A DNA stretch of 32,126 bases from Welwitschia mirabilis (GCA_051453625.1 JBOZIK010000001.1:169269442-169301567); one strand, 5' to 3'. Numbered from the stretch's first letter, positions 8,881 through 20,754 are shown. Notes: generated by a model not told the origin, from the letters alone. Numbers and translations are program-made.

Positions 8881-10860
8881 GCGTTTTTGTTTATGTTGTT
8901 CCCCAGCCTAACCCTCATGAGCTAGAGGACCCCTTCTTCTAAAGTCTCACCCTTCATCCTTCGTCCATTCATTCTCTCACCCTAGTTTCACCACTTTCCC
9001 AAGCCTTTTCCAAAGAAGATAACCTTTCTTGTGGGGGCTTATCCCACCCCTCACCTATCTGCCATGCCGAGGGGATGTAAGACAGAAGACTTCCCCATCT
9101 CTTCCACATCAAGACCTCCTCCCTTTCCTTCTTCCTCTGCTCAACTCTGCCTCCAAGCTACAACCTGCTCTATAGTCTTTCCTCAAGGTTCCTATCCTTT
9201 CCAACTTCCACTTAGACAGTTGCCTTCTAAGGATGACATTCTTCACTATAGGTCCCACTTGACCCTCTCAAGGCCTTAGTCGTGTCCATCACCTTCTACC
9301 TCGTCTATTAGCTGAAGACCCTTCCTGCACTTCCTTCTTTCTCTTAAGAATCTCTTTTCCCCTTTCTCCCAACCTTCCTCCTCTCCTACTTCTATCTTCC
9401 ATGCCCAAGGCATGGACAATAAGGTCCCCTTGAGTCCCCTAAGCTGGATTCCATGCCAAAGGCATAGAAGTTGCCATCCAACCTCCAACGTTCTGTGTCT
9501 AAGGCATGAAACTCATTTCTCCTACCTTTCTCTAGTCTCCAGCTGCTTCAGAAACACCTTCTGGCATCAAAAAGCTACCCCTTCTACATGATGCTTCCTC
9601 CCTAAGCCTTTGCTAATAGGTCATGACTAAGTTGATCTACTTCTCTCCACCTTCCTCTCTAGAGAAGATCCATCATCTCCCCTTCACCTTTCTGCTTATC
9701 CTTTCTTTCTGTCCCTCACCTCTCTGCCTTACCGTCTCTCATTTTTTCCATGCCCAAGGCATGAAAGAGGGTCCCCTCTACCCTTGGATTTTATGCCCAA
9801 TGCATTGAAGTCCTCCTCCTGCCTCTTCCTTTGGCAACAGGTGATCTTGAGAGCCTTGTTCAAACAACACTCACCGGGAAGTTATTCTCTTCTATGTTCG
9901 ATATCAACATCAAAGCTCCTCTCCTGAAGTGATCTAGGCCCAACTCAAGTGTCATCTCGGCAAAAGTTCCACCATCAATCCAAGGAGTTAGTCTCATGCC
10001 TTAGAGTTTGCTCCTCTTTTCCTTAATCCCCCTTTTCTTATCCCTTCGCCCTTCCCCTCTCATCCTCCCTACATCTCCTCTCCTCCTCTCCACACAACCC
10101 TTCACCTCTTCCATGCCCTAGCCGTGAAATCTCACTTGCCTTCCATGCCCAAGGTGTGGAAGACCCTTGTCACCTTTCTGACCAAGCTTAGTTCTTATCC
10201 CTCAAACCTAAACTAGCATCTCTCCTTTAGTCAAGATCCCCTTCCACCTACCTTTTGTTGCCTTCCCTACTTCTACTAAGAGGAGTCTCCAATGTCTCTA
10301 CAAGAAGGCCCACTAAAGACTCTTCCCTCAAAATCCTTTTCAGAATTTATCTATGAGTTTTCTCTAAGTCTTAAAGTAGGTCTTTCCTTTTCTTTACATC
10401 TTCTCTTTTAATTGTCCTCTCAAACATTAGGAAGGACCCTATGTATATTCTCTCTTTCCTCCCTTTGAAGAGAGAGAATGGATTTGTTGCAAAAAGTGTT
10501 TTTCTAAATGCAATAAAGTGTTGATTTCCTCTATACTTTGGCACTTACAATTTGTAGGCACATCAGGGGTAGTTGTGAGGAGAACCTTGCCTAAGGAAAC
10601 CGCCCTTCCTGGAGAAAAACAGACTTTATCTTGCTGGCAGCAAAGGAAGAGCACCCTATTGTGTATCTTCTTCCCTTTTTGCAGAATTGTGCCCCGATCC
10701 TAGCCTCGGGAGAAGATTTGTTTGAAAACTCTATTCTCATTTCTAAGAGCTCCTTCACCTTTCCTTTTGGGGATGCCTTGAAGCAGCCTCGAGGATAACT
10801 TCTTCCTTTGGAACTCCTCCCTTTCTTACCCTTTACCACTTTTTCTCTTTTTTTTTAATT
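8880..10860 (+). repeat. 2-kb pyrimidine-biased region
   Basis: The plus strand is C/T-rich throughout (cttcct, ccctcc and ctctcc runs), with purine-rich complement and several short open frames caused by that bias. Inside it lies the palindrome cluster at 9399-10159. The segment 10490-10600 (AATAAAGTGTTGATTTCC, then TTTGTAGGCACATCAGGGG) looks like the 3' part of an LTR, but no primer-binding site follows. The strand bias over such a length points to a repeat or TE-derived non-coding region. Confidence 0.5.
9399..10159. repeat. Dispersed palindrome cluster CCATGCC-CAA-GGCATGG
   Basis: Near-identical inverted repeats with 7-bp arms and a 3-bp loop occur at 9399-9415 (perfect), 9451-9466, 9748-9764, 9792-9808, 10111-10127 and 10143-10159. 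Half or decayed copies lie at about 9061, 9497 and 9995. Some gaps between copies are 32-52 bp, others 100-250 bp. The flanking words also recur (CTTCC before; GAAG, GAAAG or GGAC after). Confidence 0.7.
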
Positions 10861-11220
10861 TAAATCTTTTGTTCTGTGAGGCTTCTTCCTAGGCTTTGCC
10901 CCATGTTTTACACTGTATCCTAATTACTATGTACCTTGGGCCTTTTTTGGGTACCTAATTTCCAACTGCCCTCTAAAACAAGTCCAAGCTACCTCACGCT
11001 AAAAAGCAGACATTGCCATCCTTTCAAGCTAAGGAAAGGAATTTACATCAATAGTTAATTCATGTTTCATAAAATAGTAGGTAACACACATTCTTTCATA
11101 TTATAATAGTATGTGTGATTACTACTTTCACACATACGAAGCTAGAGCCTCAAGATTTTGACCAATGTATTGACTAATCTTTTCAGTGATGAACTTAAAA
11201 GAGATGTTAGGAGAACTTAC

Positions 11221-11957
11221 CTCATCATAGAGATATGGAAAGGGATATTTTAACTTTCGAGCTTCCTCGGCCATAAAATCTGGACCATCCTGAAGCATAT
11301 TTACAAAATCAATTAGGGAGAAGAATTTTAACAATGTATTCCGAGCAGGCTCCTTTAAATCCTTTCATTAATATAAGTTCAACGCGGTGAATGCTTACCT
11401 CGGGATGAGTAGCAACCGAATTGGAAGAAATTGCGACAATAGCAACGCCTTTCTATATAGACCAGAAAAAACAAAAAGTAAAAATACAGGGAAAGGTAAA
11501 CGATGATAAGACTATATTTCAAGTATAGGGGGAAACAGATGTGCCTGCGTTTGCATGAAACATCAAGTGGACATGAATTGTCTTACAGGAATATATTCAT
11601 TAGCAAGATCAACGATGGCTTGCTTGAGATGAATGACGAATGGGCAATGGTTACAGATAAACATAACCTGCAAGCAAGACAAAATTTGAACCACAGAAGC
11701 ATCAAATAACAACGAAAAATCGCCAATTCAGTTGAAGATTACCTACCAGCAATGCAGGGGATTGCTGAAAATCTTCCGGAGACTTCCAGACCTTCCCGGT
11801 TAAAGGCTCCCGCAGCTGCATTATTGAAAAAATAAGAAGAAATCAATGTCTGAAAAAATAAATTACGGTGTTTCAAAAGAAGAAAATGATTGAAATTAAC
11901 CTGAAATGCAGGGGCTACAGTGCCTAGTTGCATTCGCTTCGCTTCAGTCGGAGGCAT
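11221..11957 (-). CDS. Thioredoxin/peroxiredoxin-like protein, five exons, 3' exons not seen
   Basis: Minus-strand exons, all bounded by AG/GT and all in phase 0, are: 11957-11901 (19 codons, from ATG), 11815-11747 (23), 11667-11587 (27), 11452-11399 (18) and 11289-11221 (23). The 110-residue product begins MPPTEAKRMQLGTVAPAF. It contains REPLTGKVW, the CNHCPFVIHLK active-site-like motif (two Cys as C-x2-C), VAISSNSVATHPEDGP and KYPFPYLYDE. These match the plant and bacterial thioredoxin-superfamily/AhpC-TSA-like family to which, as I recall, Arabidopsis At1g21350 belongs. Family members continue about 80 residues further (a CTPEF segment and a GQFDDSRP segment); I do not find these exons downstream, so they are lost or lie after a long intron. 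Likely a thiol-disulfide redox protein; no transit peptide is visible at this start. The upstream region runs into an N gap. Confidence 0.85.
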
Positions 11958-12165
11958 ATTCTAAACTCCTATCAAACTGGGATTGTCACGATAGCCCTCC
12001 GTAGATGCGCTATATTCAATATTCGGCAATTTTAGTGATGTTCATCAATACACGTTGAATCCGTTTTGCCGACTTACAATCATCCTCGTCAGAATTTCCA
12101 ACGCAGGTGGCACTTTTGTCATTGTTAGAGCAGGTAAAATTTCAACGTAGAGTAGCTCTATTGTT

Positions 12166-12265
12166 NNNNNNNNNNNNNNNNNNNNNNNNNNNNNNNNNNN
12201 NNNNNNNNNNNNNNNNNNNNNNNNNNNNNNNNNNNNNNNNNNNNNNNNNNNNNNNNNNNNNNNNN
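12166..12265. other. Assembly gap (100 N)
   Basis: The gap lies about 200 bp upstream of the thioredoxin-like gene start and therefore may hide its promoter. Confidence 0.98.
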
Positions 12266-13376
12266 CTTAAACAAGCATTCTATCAAAAAAAACACATTTA
12301 GTAGCCTCAACTAGGACTACCATTAAATTAGAGTTAAATATTTTTGAAATATGAAAATCATATAAGAAACCTTAAAAATGATAATAATTAATTTTGATTA
12401 CTTTTATTTATTTATGAAAATAAATAAAGTTTTGTTGGCCCCACCTCCACTCAAATTGTTTGTAATAGGGATTGTCATATTATGATGTGAGCTTAAGCCC
12501 TAACCATCATTTTGAGCGGGCCCTTTTTGAAGAGCTTCCTAAAAAGTCTCTCCTTTTGCATCAACTTGGCTTCTGTTTTCTAGAGATGAATTATGAGTCC
12601 TTTGTCTATTATGCCCCTCTTGTTGTTTTAGAGGCTTCCAAGGAGGAGGACCATGGGGTAGAACATAAGGCACTAAGCATGTTCCACTATTGTAAAGCCA
12701 AAGAAGGTAATTAACCTCCAACTAAACTTTCTCCACATACATCTCAATCTAGAATGCCATTTAATGAATAATATTAGCTTTCATTTTAAAATCAAGAAAA
12801 GCATTTGCATGGGCTACATGGGGGCAAGGGGGAAAAAATTTGCATTTAATTTGCCAACGACCATAAAGAATGCAGGGTCTAATTTGCTTTCATAGGATCC
12901 AAAATTTCTTAGCAAGCCTTAGATTTTGTCTTAGGGTCCTCCAAACCCCGATCTAGCTCTCCTTACATAAGAACAAGAATAAACTATATGTTAAAAACGT
13001 GCTTGCACATTGAATATTTGACAAAGAACATGTTTGATTCCTAAATATCAGACATTATTATAGTGGAAGCCCTCAAGCAGCAAATACAAAAGAAAGTGTT
13101 GTATTTTGAAAATGAAGGATTGTTCTATATCTCTTCAAAATTCTTAATCCCTAGCTAGTTGAAATCTTACAGTAGTCATTTTTTGTTACATACAAGATCC
13201 AATCTTATCTCCAAATTTAAAAAATTATAAGATTTTTCAAGTTTATATGGAAGAAGAGAAGAGCCATCTTTATGTTGTAACCTTTACAAAGGGTTGTCTA
13301 AATTAATTGCTATTAATATATTTTGATTTTCAAAGTAAAACATGGCATTATTGTTATTAGAATGCATTAGGTTTTG

Positions 13377-13440
13377 TTTTTTTTTTTTTTTTTTTGGGGA
13401 AAAAAGACATTGTTACACTTAAGGATGATTTGGTTAGCAA
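13377..13440 (-). mobile_element. Possible severely truncated LINE 3' tail
   Basis: A T21 run is followed by GGGGAAAAAAGACATTG and TTACACTTAAGGA. This resembles the minus-strand 3' end of LINE B (T11, GGGAAAAAGAGCAATT, then TTACACTTGGGGGA) with a short internal deletion. LINEs often leave very short 5'-truncated copies. Confidence 0.35.
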
Positions 13441-14274
13441 GCTTTATGGTTCAGATTCACTTGATGATGGTATAGGTTTGACTAGAAAAAGATATTTTGA
13501 TGTGTCAGAAGGATTGATATGTTGATGGGCAAAATATTTTTCATGGGAAAAATGATACATTTATTTAAAAAATTTGCATATACATGTTAAGTTTTGTACT
13601 TCTACATGAAATTAATATGCATGAACAAAGTATATTACTTTATAGTTCTACTTAAGGTTTATATTTATCATGTTCCTTATTACTCTATATAGAGTTATGA
13701 AATTAAAATAAAACTAAAAATTGTTATTACATCCCTCATATCCCATGAATCTATTAGTTAAAAAAAATATGCATGGCATGATTTTGAATTTGCCAACTAT
13801 AAAGTTACTTAAGGTTTACATCAAGAGTTAAAATAATTCAACCACATTACAGCCTTAATGTTTCAGTTATTTTATATTTATATCTTGAAGGATACTTAAA
13901 AAAGGCATGATATTCATCTTCAACAATATTCTAGTCACAAATTCAATGTGCTCGCCTTTCTCAAGGAACTTAATACCATCTTACAATCCTAAAATAAGAG
14001 GTTCCATTATTGCTCTACTAATCTAAGTCCATAAACAAGTTAGAATAAAAGTAGATAAATAATTTCATATGTGGAATAAGTATCTTAGAACTTTATATGT
14101 TATGTTAAAAAAATATTATTTGTTCTATAAGTTATTAGAATCTCAATATTATTTCAACATTTCAATTTAATTTTGTTAATAAAGGTATTTTGACGTGCAT
14201 CTTATTTTAAAGTTTATACATTAGGATTTTAATTCTAAATTATATCACACTATCATATCTTCTTTTCCATTTAG

Positions 14275-14432
14275 ACAGTTATGGCTTTAGAGCTTTACAT
14301 GACTTGTTTGATATACTATAAGGCTATAGGAATAATTATTTATTCATTAGGATGATCATAATGGTCATACTCCTATGAAGGAGATATGTTAATTGAAAGT
14401 TTTGAGTTCAACATCCCCTTATATACAAAATA
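14275..14432 (+). repeat. Dispersed repeat, copy 1
   Basis: Shared words with 23650-23815 include ATACTATAAGGC, TTATTCATT.GG.TGAT, ATGGTCATA-like, GAAGGAGATAT and TTTTGAGTTCAACATCCCC. The order is the same and the divergence is considerable. It is an old unidentified repeat. Confidence 0.6.
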
Positions 14433-15092
14433 CTAATATAATTAGTTGAGAGAATCTTAATAAAGGTTATAAACATACTTAATAATAAAAAATATTTTCA
14501 ATTTCAATCTTTAGATTGATAAGCTTTCAATGTTATTTATTGTTTCATTTTTCTATTTTTATAAATCTTTTAAGAAATCAAGGCATTGTTTTTTAATTTT
14601 AAGAAGACTTCATGCTCCTATGACAATGGAATACTAGTTGAGAGGCTTCAATACTTCTCTTATTCAATGAAATAAATGATTGCTTAAAGAAAAAACATTT
14701 TACAAAATTATCTAGTATACTCTACTTGCATTCATTTCTACTTTATTATTTGTATTATTAACTTTAATTGATTTAAAAATTTTTATATCTCAACTTAAAC
14801 ATTGCTTTCTTAAAGCATGAACTTAATTTTCTATTATCTCATACATAACATTTCAAGGAAAAAGTATAATATTATTAATTATGAGCTTTTCTTTTTAAAG
14901 AAGCTTGAAAATCTAAGTTTGAGTAATGCTTTATAGTAATCTAATAATAGGACACAAGGTTTTCATTTATGAAAATAGTCTAAACGTCTAAGAATCAACT
15001 CATAACTTTAATTTTACAAGGATATTTCATGATATTATTAAACCAAACACCTCATATCCTATTACATCTAGGACTATTTCATCTTATTTGGG

Positions 15093-15849
15093 AATCTTAA
15101 AGTATATAATTAGGGTATCTACCCTTATTTAATTAACTTTAGAGTAAAGAACTTAATGTGAATGAAGGAATAACAATACAAAGGAAATCTAAATGATTCA
15201 TTAAAAAGGCAAAGAAGGAAGTGATCTTAAAATCTTCCCAAAATCACTATTTCATAATGATATTTTTGTATTCCATATTAGACTAGTCCAAAACCCACAT
15301 GTCCATTTCAAATCATTATAATTTTGCCATTAAAAATAATATTCAAATATTTTCAAGGTATAGGAAAAAGTAGGTTGATGAGTATAATGACTATTTCAGA
15401 TGGTCTTAAGAACAATCTATGTTATAACATTTGTAAATAATTTTAGGATCAAAATCAAACGATAGGACAAAATACTATGTGGTTTATAAAGTAAGAGAAA
15501 TGTTAAATATAAACTTCATAACTCCACCGTATTTTACATCCATATTACACATAAAATAATCTAAGTTACTAGAAATAGTAAAGTATAGATTAATAAGAAA
15601 GATATAATTGAGAGTCAAAACTTTGTAGTTATAAAATAAAGTAGACCACTACAATAAGAAGGAGAGGTGGAATAAGAAGGTATTATAAAATAATCAACCT
15701 TATGGAGGTAATAAGAAGGATTATTCATGCCTTCTTTTAATATAATTAACTATCTATGCTAAACTATAAGTTTTGTACTAGATGGAAATAATGTTTTATA
15801 GATCATAACATTTCTAATTAGACATATAGATCTCAGTAAAAATTTATTA
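15093..15849 (+). repeat. 757-bp tandem duplication, copy 1
   Basis: It starts AATCTTAAAGTATATAATTAGG. The same sequence resumes at 15850, is split by LINE A at 15920, and continues at 22428-23122. The copies differ at very roughly one position in ten by eye. The junctions share CTTAA microhomology (left flank, internal junction and right flank). Confidence 0.88.
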
Positions 15850-15920
15850 AATCTTAAGGTATATAATTAGGGTATCTACCCTTATTTAATTAACTTTAGA
15901 GTAAAGAACTTAATGTTAAT
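15850..15920 (+). repeat. 757-bp tandem duplication, copy 2, 5' part
   Basis: This matches 15093-15163 nearly perfectly (ATAATTAGGGTATCTACCC and AAAGAACTTAATG). It ends where LINE A begins. Confidence 0.88.
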
Positions 15921-16139
15921 AAAAAAGAAAACAACATGAAAAATATAGTGATCTAGGCACACCTAAAGGTGGAAGGTTTAGGAGAAGGAGAGGCAGAGCT
16001 AGAGCAAAGGAGGAAGTTAGGGTTTGAAAAGTACCTATTCGGCAGGGGCCGATTTAGTTTTGGAGAATCATGGCACGCAGGGAGCAGTATTGGCCACCAG
16101 ACAGGTGGGTAGCAAGTAAGTTGCAGTTTTATTCCATTC

Positions 16140-17291
16140 TTCAGCATTGATTTGAAGCATGGTTTAAAGAGGAATTTTTTGCCCTTGATATCAAGAAGAC
16201 TTAGTTCTCCAAAAAGGAAAAAACCCTAATATTAGACATAGATGAGGACACATGCTCTGAAATAGAAAAGAAACTTTAATACACTTTAATTAGCAAGTTT
16301 GTTTTATCCAGTCCAACAACTAAACTCAATCTCATTAGAGAGTGGGTAGCCACAAAATGGATAGGGTTTAGTAAAGCCAAGGTAATAGCTATGTCGGAAG
16401 GATTAGTACTTTTCTAATTTGATAGCAAACGAGATCAAGATGATGTAATTGCAAGAGGACTAAGGTTTTTATAGATTTAGGGGGTTAGCCGTAGCCAAAT
16501 AAACACTGGGGACACAATTAGATCTAAATCCATTCAAAAAATTATCAATATGAATTCGTATTCATAAGTTTCCTTTAGAGTTCTAGGATAAAGAACTAGT
16601 GAAGAAAATTGTTTCTTCATTTGGAGAACTAATAAAACTAGACGGAATAACCATAAAACAAATAAGGTTGATCCTAGCAAGATTTTATGTGTGGATTAGT
16701 ATAGAATAAACAAAGGAGATCTGACCCATTAAGTTTAGATCTCAATGGGGTACATACGACCTCGAAAACATTTACAAGGACCTCCTAGTTACTTGTGAGA
16801 CATGTGAGAAGTCCTAGGACATTTTAGAAAGATGCTTGATAGCAAAAACGAGATATTCCCATTGTGGTAAAAAAGGCCACGAAAAGGATAAATGTAGAAA
16901 TAGACTCATCGACATTGAAAGAAAATAGAATGAAACATGCTCTTTCTGTGGAGGGACAGGGCATGATGAGAATGATTGCTAGAATAAATAGAAGAAAGAA
17001 AAAACAATCAAGAACACTATGATTTACCCTAAGGAAAAAGAAGGAAAAGGACANNNNNNNNNNCTTTAAACACCTAACAGAGGAAGATCCTAAAAACACT
17101 TAGCAATACATAATCTAATAAATAGAGACGAGACAAATGATGTTGTAGTTCAGATGAAGGAAATACCTAGCAATAGAATTCTTCAGGAAAGGGAAACTGT
17201 AGAAAACATGGCCAACAGCTCCCAAGCAACCATTGAAGACACGTTGAAAAAAGACCAAGGAGTGTCTAGAAAGGGACAAAAACAAACCTGA
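16140..17291 (+). pseudogene. LINE ORF1 (DUF4283-like, CCHC zinc knuckles), LINE A
   Basis: The ORF1 protein binds LINE RNA. The DUF4283-like core reads REWVATKWIGFSKAKVIAMS and later HKFPLEF, SSFGELIKLDG and ARFYVWI. It is followed by knuckles at about 16780-16985: a disrupted CETCEKS one, then YSHCGKKGHEKDKC (first Cys now Tyr, consistent with TGT to TAT), then an intact CSFCGGTGHDENDC. The start is uncertain because the first 50-100 codons contain stops. A 10-N gap (17054-17063) lies after the knuckles. The last frame ends ...GQKQT with TGA at 17289-17291, overlapping the ORF2 ATG by one base. Several stops (mostly TAG) and at least two frameshifts are present. Confidence 0.8.
17054..17063. 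other. Assembly gap (10 N)
   Basis: A short N run near the end of LINE A ORF1. It leaves the frame between the zinc knuckles and the ORF1 C-terminus unknown. Confidence 0.98.
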
Positions 17292-20120
17292 TGGATTGTC
17301 TTATCTGGAATTGCAAGGAATTAAGGTCCTCCTATAAGAAAAAGACCCTAAGAGATTTGATTAGTAAATTTAATATCAGCTTAGTCTATCTGTAGGAAAC
17401 AAAAATGCGAGATGGCATGAAATTAAATAATTTTTAGTTGAAGTGGAACATTTCATCTCTGTAGCACAAGAAAACTTAGGACATCTTATGACCCTCACGA
17501 ATAAGGAGGCAGAACTAGTTAATAGCAGCAAAAATCATTTAACTATATTTTAGAATGAAGAAGAATGGATCACTACAAATATTTACAGTTCTCAAAACAA
17601 CCTAGCTAAAGCCTCCATGCTAGAGGATCTTCAAAGGGTAGTGGCAAATAAGGCCAAGTAATAATGGGGGATTTTAACCAATGTCTCCATCAGTGGGAGA
17701 AAAGTGGGGACAAAAACTAGAATAGCAGGGGGGAATGACAATTCTTAGAGATTTTATGGTGTAAAATGCTTTATTAGACATACCGCTTATAGGATGTAAA
17801 TACACTTGATCCAATAGGAGGACAGGAGGCAATCAAGTGATGTCTAGGATAGACCGAATCCTCACTAGAAAGGACATAGTAAAGCTTCCAATCGAAGCTT
17901 GTGGTCTAAATAGAATAGCCTTAGATCATCGGCCAATTAAATACAGAATAGGGGAGATAACACCCCCTAGAGCCTCTTTTCGAATGAAACGTTATTGGAT
18001 TATGAGGGCAAAAACTAGAACCTTGGTTGAAAAGATCTGGAATCAATATGATGATACTCATCTTCTCACCTTTCTCTACAAAGGCTTAAACAAACTTAAA
18101 GATCATATCAAGGATTGAAGGAGGAAGAATAAGAAGAGATTTAAATTGAAAAAGAAGCTAAAGGAAGAGTTATAGAAAATTTAAGCTGAGCAAGAAGACA
18201 AATAATATCAAGACTGCCTCTGTAATAAGGAATATAGATGTCTCATGGAACTTAAAGAAATAAATACAAAAGAGTAAAATTATTGGAGGGAAAGATCAAG
18301 GATTAAGTGTTTTAAAGAGGGGGATAGACAAACCAAATTTTTCTTCTAGCAAGATAATCAACACAAAGAAGATAACAGAATAAGAAGGCTTATCATTAGG
18401 GAATAGGTAATCAAAAATGAAGAGAAAATAGCTAAGAAAATGCAGACCCATCTCAAGAAGATATGGGAGTGTGACGATATCACCCCCTGTCTTATTCTAG
18501 AAGATAAGAGAATTTCTAACGAGAATAACACTCACTTAACTAACCTCTAGTCAGAGAAGAAATTTAGTCAGTAATGAGATTAATGAATAATAGATCTCCA
18601 AGGCTAGATGATTGATTAATCAAGCTTTTCAAGATCTATTCTCCTATTATGGGGGATAATCTTCATGATGTAATGCAAGGTATCCTTAATAATGAATGCA
18701 TTCTTAGAGAAATGAATAGAACTAGGGTTGTCTTCATCCCTAAAAAATAGAACACCAGTAGACCAAAAGTCTATAGGACATTAGGCATGTACAATGTGCT
18801 ATATAGAATTTCTACAAAAATAATGGTGGGCCATTTCTCTCCCCTGCTCCCTAAGGTGATCTCTGAGAATCAAGTTGGCTTCATCTGATTTAGGTACACT
18901 CGGGATCAAATCCTCTTAACTCATGAAATTATTTGTTTTATTAAAAAGCATAAATTTTCTTTACTCATTGCTAAATTAGATATAGCAAAGGCCTATGATT
19001 TTGTTAGCTAGTAAGCTTTAGGTTTTATTCTTAAAAAAATCAGATTCAGCAAACATCATTAACTTATGGCTAGATATGCAAGCTTCCGTTGAATTCAGAC
19101 TGGAGGTTAATAGTTATAGATCCAAGTTTTTTTTAGTAGGTCAAGGATTAAGGTAAGGGGACCTTTTATTCCCATACCTCTTTCTTTTTATAATGAACAT
19201 TTTACAGGATTTTCTTAAAGCAATGGAATCACAGGAATCAAAATAGGAAGTCAGACATTTATTAACAATCATTATACTAACAACATAATTATCATGACTC
19301 AAGCTTCCTACTAGTAAGCCAGAGCCATCAAAAACTCTATGAATCTTTTTGCAAAAGCCATAGGCCTACAAACTAATTAGAATAAATCTAGAATTCACAA
19401 AGTGGATAGAAACATTACCAAAAGGAGTAATATCGCCAAAATCCTAAATACCAAATTAGGAGACCTTTAAGACATCTACCTGAGAATCCCTCTATGGAAT
19501 TGGCATAAGACTCTAACTTGGAATTTCATCTTTAAATCAATCCAGAGGATATGCAATGCCTCACAGAATAAAGTCCTTTCCTCTAAGACAAAGATCATCC
19601 TAGCAAATACTTATCTGATATCTTCTTTCAGATACATTACCTCCGTTATCACTCTTCCAAAGTGCATAATCGAAAAAATCAACAGAATCTTGAAGGACTT
19701 TATTTGGTTGAGAGGTAAAGACATATGACATATTCATCTTTGTAAATAGGATCTCATTGCTCATCCTAAGGAGTTAGGAGATGGAGGAGTCTAAAGGTCA
19801 AAGGATTTCCTCCTTAGAGATGCTCACAGAGTTCTCAAAAAACTTTCCTAGGAAGGTCAACCTTGGAGTGATTGTAATAACTATAAGTACCCTACTTTGA
19901 GTTATAGAGGAGGGGAGTCTTATCTCAGAAAACGCCTCTGCAATACTAACAGAAAGTTGTCGGATCTAAATATTTGCAATGACGACATAACCAAAATGAT
20001 TCTCATCAAGAAATATGAAACAAATGAGACTTACAAAAACTTTTAGAAGGGGAAAATTCTAGGAAAAATTAAGATCTTCTATTGGCTAAAAGATCATAAT
20101 TGAATTCTCACCAGAGACCA

Positions 20121-20163
20121 ACTACTTAAGTGTGGCATTTGAGTTGATTTTAACTGTCCAATA
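20121..20163 (+). repeat. 43-bp sequence repeated across the gap, left copy
   Basis: This is identical to 20712-20754, starting ACTACTTAAGTGTGGC. It lies at the very edge of the N run, so it is probably one sequence present at two unmerged contig ends. Confidence 0.95.
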
Positions 20164-20711
20164 NNNNNNNNNNNNNNNNNNNNNNNNNNNNNNNNNNNNN
20201 NNNNNNNNNNNNNNNNNNNNNNNNNNNNNNNNNNNNNNNNNNNNNNNNNNNNNNNNNNNNNNNNNNNNNNNNNNNNNNNNNNNNNNNNNNNNNNNNNNNN
20301 NNNNNNNNNNNNNNNNNNNNNNNNNNNNNNNNNNNNNNNNNNNNNNNNNNNNNNNNNNNNNNNNNNNNNNNNNNNNNNNNNNNNNNNNNNNNNNNNNNNN
20401 NNNNNNNNNNNNNNNNNNNNNNNNNNNNNNNNNNNNNNNNNNNNNNNNNNNNNNNNNNNNNNNNNNNNNNNNNNNNNNNNNNNNNNNNNNNNNNNNNNNN
20501 NNNNNNNNNNNNNNNNNNNNNNNNNNNNNNNNNNNNNNNNNNNNNNNNNNNNNNNNNNNNNNNNNNNNNNNNNNNNNNNNNNNNNNNNNNNNNNNNNNNN
20601 NNNNNNNNNNNNNNNNNNNNNNNNNNNNNNNNNNNNNNNNNNNNNNNNNNNNNNNNNNNNNNNNNNNNNNNNNNNNNNNNNNNNNNNNNNNNNNNNNNNN
20701 NNNNNNNNNNN
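20164..20711. other. Assembly gap (548 N), probably not real missing sequence
   Basis: Both edges carry the same 43 bp. If the gap and one copy are ignored, the zf-RVT reading frame runs through in phase (LLKCGI, one stop, VDFNCPICQ, AQHLFH). Confidence 0.9.
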
Positions 20712-20754
20712 ACTACTTAAGTGTGGCATTTGAGTTGATTTTAACTGTCCAATA
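20712..20754 (+). repeat. 43-bp sequence repeated across the gap, right copy
   Basis: Identical to 20121-20163; it continues directly into the rest of the zf-RVT domain. Confidence 0.95.

Larger units (their letters stand above)
12266..15092. other. AT-rich intergenic stretch
   Basis: No gene is recognised. A plus-strand open stretch at 12472-12714 has no known domain. A T21 run at 13377-13397 and a dispersed repeat at 14275-14432 are listed separately. Confidence 0.5.

Noticed and set aside
9031-9808. Several 60-80 codon ORFs in the pyrimidine-rich region
   Set aside because: Open because of strand composition; they span the palindromes and have no family similarity.
10490-10600. LTR 3' end of a gypsy-type element
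   Set aside because: AATAAA-like signal and an LTR-like ending are suggestive, but no primer-binding site, partner LTR or gag/pol was found nearby.
12472-12714. 80-codon plus-strand ORF
   Set aside because: No recognisable domain, no neighbouring gene structure, and an antisense frame is open as well.
15953-16147. Minus-strand 64-codon ORF
   Set aside because: Antisense of the LINE A 5' region.
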